Assembly (NCBI GenBank): GCA_002333425.1
Contig: DDBL01000089.1
Span: forward strand, 1,047 to 17,759
From: Leptospiraceae bacterium UBA2033
Lineage (GTDB): Bacteria > Spirochaetota > Leptospiria > Leptospirales > Leptospiraceae
Direction: 5' to 3'
DNA: 16,713 nucleotides
Part shown: positions 13,106 to 16,713 of the stretch, piece after piece
Position numbering within the stretch: position 1 is the first letter of the stretch
Layout of the letters: every line of letters starts with the position of its first letter
The notes under the pieces: model-generated
What the model was told of the DNA's origin: nothing
Database searches by the model: none
Seen by the model: only the letters and a program-made list of their open reading frames with translations
Program-made: the position numbers and the translations under genes

Positions 13106-15391
13106 ATGAAAATGAACTTAATAAGCATAATCCTTTTTCTCAGTCTCTCTTCTTGTATGAAAGCCAATCTGAATAATTTTGCTGACCCTGCAAATGGAAC
13201 TGGAATTTTTTATGGCTATTCATTTGCTCCCATCACACAAATTGTCCAAGAAGTGATTACTGTTGCTCTTTCTATAGAAACGCCAAATTTTCCTACTACC
13301 ATAGACAATGGAGCGACAACCAATAACATAGAAATCAAGTTTAACAAGGAAATTGAAACAGATACTACGATTACTATAAGATCCTTGGATAGTAGTATCA
13401 AAATTAATAATCTAAGTGAAGTAACTTTAAATTTTACAAAGGCAAATTCTCGCACTTCTCAAATATTTAGCATCACTGCTACATCTGTACTTTTAATTGA
13501 CCCTGATATTACAATAGAGTTTGAAAGTCCCCTTGTTCAGAAAACAACGAAAATTATCACAATTAAGAATAAAAGCAATCAGCAAGCGTTGATTGTTAAA
13601 GATTCAAAAGGAGTACAACTAAATAACAGTATAAGTCTAGATGCACTTCCTGGTGATCAATATACCTACGCTGTAACTTTAAAATTTAAACCTATTGACA
13701 ATATGACAATTACCTTAGAATCATCTACATTATCATCCTATTCACCTACTATAGACAAGACGCAACTTGTATTTACACCGGATAATTACAATGTTTCTCA
13801 ATCTTTTACTGTCACACTTGCCAGTATTTCCGCTTCTACGCCAACTTCAACTAATTTGAGTTTTTCTGTTTATGCGAAATTTAGTGCTTCCAGTATTGGT
13901 TTTTCTGCGAATTACACTCAAAATATAACTCCAGCAATCGTTGTAAGTGGCGTACTTACCGTAAACAAAGGTGGCACGTCCAATTTGGGAATTAGCCTTT
14001 CTCATAAACCGGATGCAAATAGAACTGTTACAGTGGCTCTCAGTCAATCGAATTTTCTAAGCGTAAATAAAACTACTTTTACCTTTACTCCGGATAATTA
14101 TAATACTTCCCAGACTCTGCAGGTAACTGTATCTCCTTTAGATTATATCTTTGGAGCAGTTACAGCGACATTATCGACTACCGGCGGTTATCCTGCAAAT
14201 CCTGTTACGATTAATATCAATGATCCTAGTAATTCCTATCTAGATGTTTCTGGTACAGATATAAAAAGAACTGAGCATCAGGCAATTGCAATTGATAATG
14301 TAAATTCAAAAATATTAATAGCAAGCAATGGATCGAGTAATTTATATGCATCCCAACTAAAACTGTCGATTTGCAATCTTGATGGAACATCTTGTATTAG
14401 TAAAGATGTATCCGCAATGACAAATCAAGGAGAGGGTTCTGGATACAAACCATCCATGGTAATAGATACTGTGAATTCTAAAATACTTATATCGACTGAG
14501 AATACTGCCAATAATAAGAAACCATCCCTCTTTCGTTGCAGTCTAGACGGTTCCTCTTGCTCACATATAGATATTTCTGCTGGTCGAGGAAATCTAAGCG
14601 GAGGATCGCCCAAATTGCTTTTGGACAATGTAAATAGTAAAATTTTGCTGCTTACAGAGAATTCAGAAACTGGTTTTAGCCTACGTCTAAGTTTATTTCG
14701 GTGTCAATTAGATGGAACGGGTTGTGTTTTTTCTGATATTTCTGCGGGCATGGGAGATTTGTCTTCGTATGCGGGTAGAATTGCAGCAGGAATTGATACG
14801 ACGAATTCAAAACTTCTAGCTGTTACACGAAATAATTTTGGAACCAACAACGGAAGACCTTCCTTATTTCGATGCAACTTAGATGGATCCAGTTGTACTT
14901 ATACTGATGTTTCTGCTGGGCAAGGTAGTATTTCAGGAAGAGAGCCTTCCCTTGCTATTGATTTAGTGAATAATAAACTTTTTGTGACTACTAGTAATTA
15001 TACTGTAAAATATGTGGCTTCAGTGTTTAAATGTAATCTTGACGGATCCTCATGCACTCATACAAACCTTGCAACCACCTTTGATGCAAAGTCAACTTTT
15101 GGTACCATGATTTTTCTAGACCAAGCGAACGCTAAAGTACTAATCGCAGTTAATTATACAACAGGCGGAACTTTTTATTATCCCGGACTATATAGGTGCA
15201 GTTTGGATATGATAAATTGTACATTTAATAATTTAGCATTAACAGGCGGAAGTATCGAACAAGGATATGCTCCTGATATTATTATTGATACAATTTCAGC
15301 TATACCTCGAATTTTAGTTGGAGTTACTTCTGGGAATCAATCAAATCCCAAATCACAATTAATACGCATCCTAAGAAATTACGTGGACTAA
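13106..15391 (+). CDS. Large lipoprotein: Ig-like repeats plus predicted seven-bladed propeller with Cx6C pairs
   Basis: The 761-residue protein has a signal peptide and lipobox LSSC (Cys17), so it is a lipid-anchored envelope protein. The N-terminal half holds Ig-like/Calx-beta-like repeats marked by FTPDNYNxSQ motifs at 13772 and 14084 (104 residues apart), with a degenerate relative at 13433. The C-terminal half (about 14260-15391) holds seven repeats of about 55 residues of the type IDxxNSKILxxTxN...SLFRCxLDGSSCxxxDISA. Six have a Cx6C pair, starting at 14372, 14537, 14702, 14873, 15032 and 15197; the seventh lacks it. Seven such repeats fit a beta-propeller, with a likely disulfide in each of six blades. 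The role is unknown; binding or adhesion is a guess. The thioredoxin-like gene starts 5 bp downstream. Confidence 0.85.
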   Translation: MKMNLISIILFLSLSSCMKANLNNFADPANGTGIFYGYSFAPITQIVQEVITVALSIETPNFPTTIDNGATTNNIEIKFNKEIETDTTITIRSLDSSIKINNLSEVTLNFTKANSRTSQIFSITATSVLLIDPDITIEFESPLVQKTTKIITIKNKSNQQALIVKDSKGVQLNNSISLDALPGDQYTYAVTLKFKPIDNMTITLESSTLSSYSPTIDKTQLVFTPDNYNVSQSFTVTLASISASTPTSTNLSFSVYAKFSASSIGFSANYTQNITPAIVVSGVLTVNKGGTSNLGISLSHKPDANRTVTVALSQSNFLSVNKTTFTFTPDNYNTSQTLQVTVSPLDYIFGAVTATLSTTGGYPANPVTININDPSNSYLDVSGTDIKRTEHQAIAIDNVNSKILIASNGSSNLYASQLKLSICNLDGTSCISKDVSAMTNQGEGSGYKPSMVIDTVNSKILISTENTANNKKPSLFRCSLDGSSCSHIDISAGRGNLSGGSPKLLLDNVNSKILLLTENSETGFSLRLSLFRCQLDGTGCVFSDISAGMGDLSSYAGRIAAGIDTTNSKLLAVTRNNFGTNNGRPSLFRCNLDGSSCTYTDVSAGQGSISGREPSLAIDLVNNKLFVTTSNYTVKYVASVFKCNLDGSSCTHTNLATTFDAKSTFGTMIFLDQANAKVLIAVNYTTGGTFYYPGLYRCSLDMINCTFNNLALTGGSIEQGYAPDIIIDTISAIPRILVGVTSGNQSNPKSQLIRILRNYVD
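14372..15220 (+). repeat. Six Cx6C-bearing protein repeats (period 53-57 residues)
   Basis: CxLDG(T/S)xC-type motifs begin at 14372, 14537, 14702, 14873, 15032 and 15197, spaced 165, 165, 171, 159 and 165 bases. The sixth is diverged (CSLDMINC). A seventh repeat unit ends the protein without cysteines. Confidence 0.85.
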
Positions 15392-15396
15392 AAAAT

Positions 15397-15870
15397 ATGA
15401 AAAAACTAATAATCTTATTCCTCCTTCTATTCTCCAACTTGAACACACAAGAGGCACCTTCGTCCTTTGTGTTAATTCAAGAAAAAAATCGTGAACCGAT
15501 TTTCTTTGAAGAGTATGTTAAGAAAAAACCATTGATTATAAATTTCTGGGCAACTTATTGTATCCCATGTAAAAAAGAAATGCCAGAGTTACAAGAACTA
15601 GCCAAAGAATCGCCTAACGTCCAACTAATCTTTATCAATATTGATTCTGCCAAAGAAAGAGATAAAATAAAATCCTTTCTTTCGGAAGCAAATATCACCG
15701 AAACTGTATTGTTGGATATTTACCAAGTTGCGGCTAAAGCGTATTTACCCTCACTAGAAGTACCAGCTACCTTTTTAATTGGAAGTGATGGTTTAATCAA
15801 ATATAAGACGATAGGTTATACCGAGAAAACAATCAAAACACTTAGACAGCGAGTTCCAAGTCTGAAATGA
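15397..15870 (+). CDS. Exported thioredoxin-like protein (TlpA/ResA type)
   Basis: The 157-residue product has a signal peptide (about 1-18) and a thioredoxin fold of the TlpA/ResA/AhpC-TSA-like group. The active site is WATYCIPC (Cys55, Cys58) followed by KKEMPEL, the usual sequence after the CxxC motif in this group, and a cis-proline is present at VPATFLI (Pro123). Such proteins reduce or exchange disulfides outside the cytoplasm. Its position directly after a lipoprotein with six Cx6C pairs (5-bp gap, no separate ribosome binding site evident) suggests it keeps those cysteines in the right redox state; that is inference. No electron donor such as DsbD/CcdA is seen in the window. The downstream gene overlaps by 4 bp (ATGA). 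Confidence 0.92.
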   Translation: MKKLIILFLLLFSNLNTQEAPSSFVLIQEKNREPIFFEEYVKKKPLIINFWATYCIPCKKEMPELQELAKESPNVQLIFINIDSAKERDKIKSFLSEANITETVLLDIYQVAAKAYLPSLEVPATFLIGSDGLIKYKTIGYTEKTIKTLRQRVPSLK

Positions 15871-16328
15871 AAGAGATGAACTACATTCTATTCCCACTTA
15901 CGCTGATCCTTTTTCTTCTTTCAAGTCATTGCAAAACGACTATCGCTAGTCGATTGCAAGATGGCAAAGAAAAACGCTTTCTGATTCCTGTGTTTCAATA
16001 TTTGGAATATGATCGTGAGAAAAATTTACAACTAACCCAAAATTTTGCCAATCATTGGAAGACTGTTTCCTCCTTTGATTACTTTATCAAAGATAAAAAG
16101 ATTACAGAAGATACTTTACGATCAGGAAAATTACTTCCTTCAACCAATTTTTCCATCGACTGCGATTTTCATGTGTTAGCCACTAAAACTGTTTTGGTTT
16201 GTTCTGTAAAAAATTTGGAGAATGGCGAAATACTTTCTTCCGATTCCATTCAAGGAAAAAATATTTCCGAATTAGAAGCGGAGCTAAAACAGTTAGCCCG
16301 TAAATTATATATTCATCGCGAAGAATAA
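15867..16328 (+). CDS. Small lipoprotein, possibly a divergent CsgG/LpoB-like fold
   Basis: The 153-residue product has a hydrophobic signal and lipobox LSSHC (Cys22). The mature part runs FLIPVFQYLEYD, LTQNFANHWKTVSSFDYFIKDKKITEDTL, IDCDFHVLATKTVLVCSVKNLENGEILSSDSIQG, and a final helix. This order (strand, helix, strand with a 'find/identify' step, then a beta-hairpin with NGEIL) mirrors the CsgG/LpoB-type domain of the first operon gene, where DxTGRL stands in the equivalent place; the resemblance is by eye and weak. Its ATG overlaps the TGA of the thioredoxin-like gene. An alternative start is the ATG at 15876. It is the last gene of the operon. Confidence 0.78.
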   Translation: MKEMNYILFPLTLILFLLSSHCKTTIASRLQDGKEKRFLIPVFQYLEYDREKNLQLTQNFANHWKTVSSFDYFIKDKKITEDTLRSGKLLPSTNFSIDCDFHVLATKTVLVCSVKNLENGEILSSDSIQGKNISELEAELKQLARKLYIHREE

Positions 16329-16428
16329 TGGATTTATGCGTTTTTTTGATACGTTTACGACTTAGTTAAGCCTTTACTAATACGAATTCTTTTTTCTTAG
16401 AATTTCTTGGTCTAACAGTTATTTCTAA

Positions 16429-16459
16429 TGCGACTTTGTCAAGTCGCACTAAGCTTTTT
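16429..16459 (+). terminator. Candidate Rho-independent terminator of the four-gene operon
   Basis: TGCGACTT (16429-16436) and AAGTCGCA (16441-16448) form a perfect 8-bp stem with loop TGTC, followed six nt later by TTTTT (16455-16459). It lies 100 bp after the last gene. The delayed T run lowers confidence. Confidence 0.45.
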
Positions 16460-16515
16460 CAGACCATATTTTGACTTTTAAAGAATATATTATTTTCTTC
16501 AAAATGAATCTTTCT

Positions 16516-16561
16516 CTTACTTTTTTCTTTTCTTTTGTGAAAAAGAAAAGAAAAAAGTAAG
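16516..16561. repeat. Perfect 21-bp-stem palindrome of pyrimidine/purine tracts
   Basis: The left arm (16516-16536, CTTAC followed by T-rich sequence with C at two sites) is the exact reverse complement of the right arm (16541-16561), with a GTGA loop. Another AAAAGAAAAG-type tract follows at 16563-16577. No T run follows on the plus strand, so it is not an ordinary terminator. Confidence 0.85.
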
Positions 16562-16713
16562 CAAAAAAGAAAAGAAAACCCGCAACAACGGCATTTTTGT
16601 AAATAACACGCTGTAATGCTCCTTTTAAACTTTATTGTAATTGTATTCCAAAAGGCAATTTTGTAGTTAATAACTGTGATTAAAACTTATTGCTAGAACT
16701 TGACAAAGTAGCA

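Larger units (their letters stand above)
16329..16713. other. Intergenic end of window with hairpins
   Basis: No gene is recognised. The stretch contains a terminator-like hairpin (16429-16459), a perfect 21-bp-stem hairpin of purine/pyrimidine tracts (16516-16561) followed by another A-rich tract, and, at the window end, ACTTGACAAAGT (16698-16709), the inverted copy of the terminator-like hairpin core. Confidence 0.55.

Noticed and set aside
16385..16404. AATTCT/AGAATT hairpin after the last operon gene
   Set aside because: Only six AT-rich base pairs and no following T run; easily chance in this AT-rich DNA.

Overview
The window looks like chromosome of a low-GC spirochaete, most likely a member of the Leptospiraceae. 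The clues are indirect: AT-rich DNA, many exported lipoproteins with SSC/LLSC/IGC-type lipoboxes, a CsgG-type domain joined to a DUF5683-like domain, a large lipoprotein with FTPDNYN repeats and an Ig-like-plus-propeller layout, and long intergenic spaces filled with short dispersed repeats. No rRNA, tRNA, CRISPR array or intact transposase gene was recognised.

Layout. (1) 1-443: 3' end of a probably exported protein cut by the window edge. (2) 712-2104, minus: a two-gene unit made of a membrane-anchored protein with an HELIH zinc-metallopeptidase motif (M91/NleD-like) and an overlapping small lipoprotein. (3) 2506-6444, plus: an SPFH/Band 7 protein with a C-terminal GYF_2 domain, a double zinc-ribbon membrane protein (the pair resembles the YdjI/YdjG part of the PspA membrane-stress system), and, 24 bp later, a REC - degenerate GGDEF - EAL c-di-GMP response regulator. 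(4) 6445-7742, minus: DUF4399 lipoprotein, HAD phosphatase and a 96-residue unknown, in one tight operon whose last stop codon directly abuts the stop of the EAL gene. (5) 8051-8908, minus: glycerophosphodiester phosphodiesterase. (6) 8909-10416: an accessory or decaying stretch with a 235-bp nested palindromic element, an intact MNT nucleotidyltransferase beside a broken HEPN partner, and a broken fragment of an RHS-repeat protein. (7) 10417-11955, minus: an outer-membrane beta-barrel-like protein and an exported unknown. (8) 12134-16328, plus: a tight four-gene export operon.

The most coherent candidate for an undescribed system is the 12134-16328 operon. It encodes a CsgG/LpoB-like protein with a DUF5683-like membrane part, a 761-residue lipoprotein with Ig-like repeats followed by a predicted seven-bladed propeller carrying six regularly spaced Cx6C pairs, a TlpA/ResA-type thiol-disulfide protein, and a small lipoprotein that may be a second CsgG/LpoB-like fold. 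A possible reading is a surface lipoprotein encoded with its own disulfide-handling enzyme and outer-membrane accessory proteins. This is inference from domain layout and gene order.

The intergenic spaces are unusually structured. A 14- to 20-bp sequence (core TATGCAGTAGTCCA) occurs three times in the same orientation, each time 3' of a minus-strand gene. Inverted repeats of the CCACAGAGGCACAGAG type, a GCTCAATGCTRTCAAGTTAA inverted pair and a perfect 21-bp-stem purine/pyrimidine hairpin are also present. These suggest small non-autonomous mobile or palindromic elements; their genome-wide copy number cannot be seen from this window.
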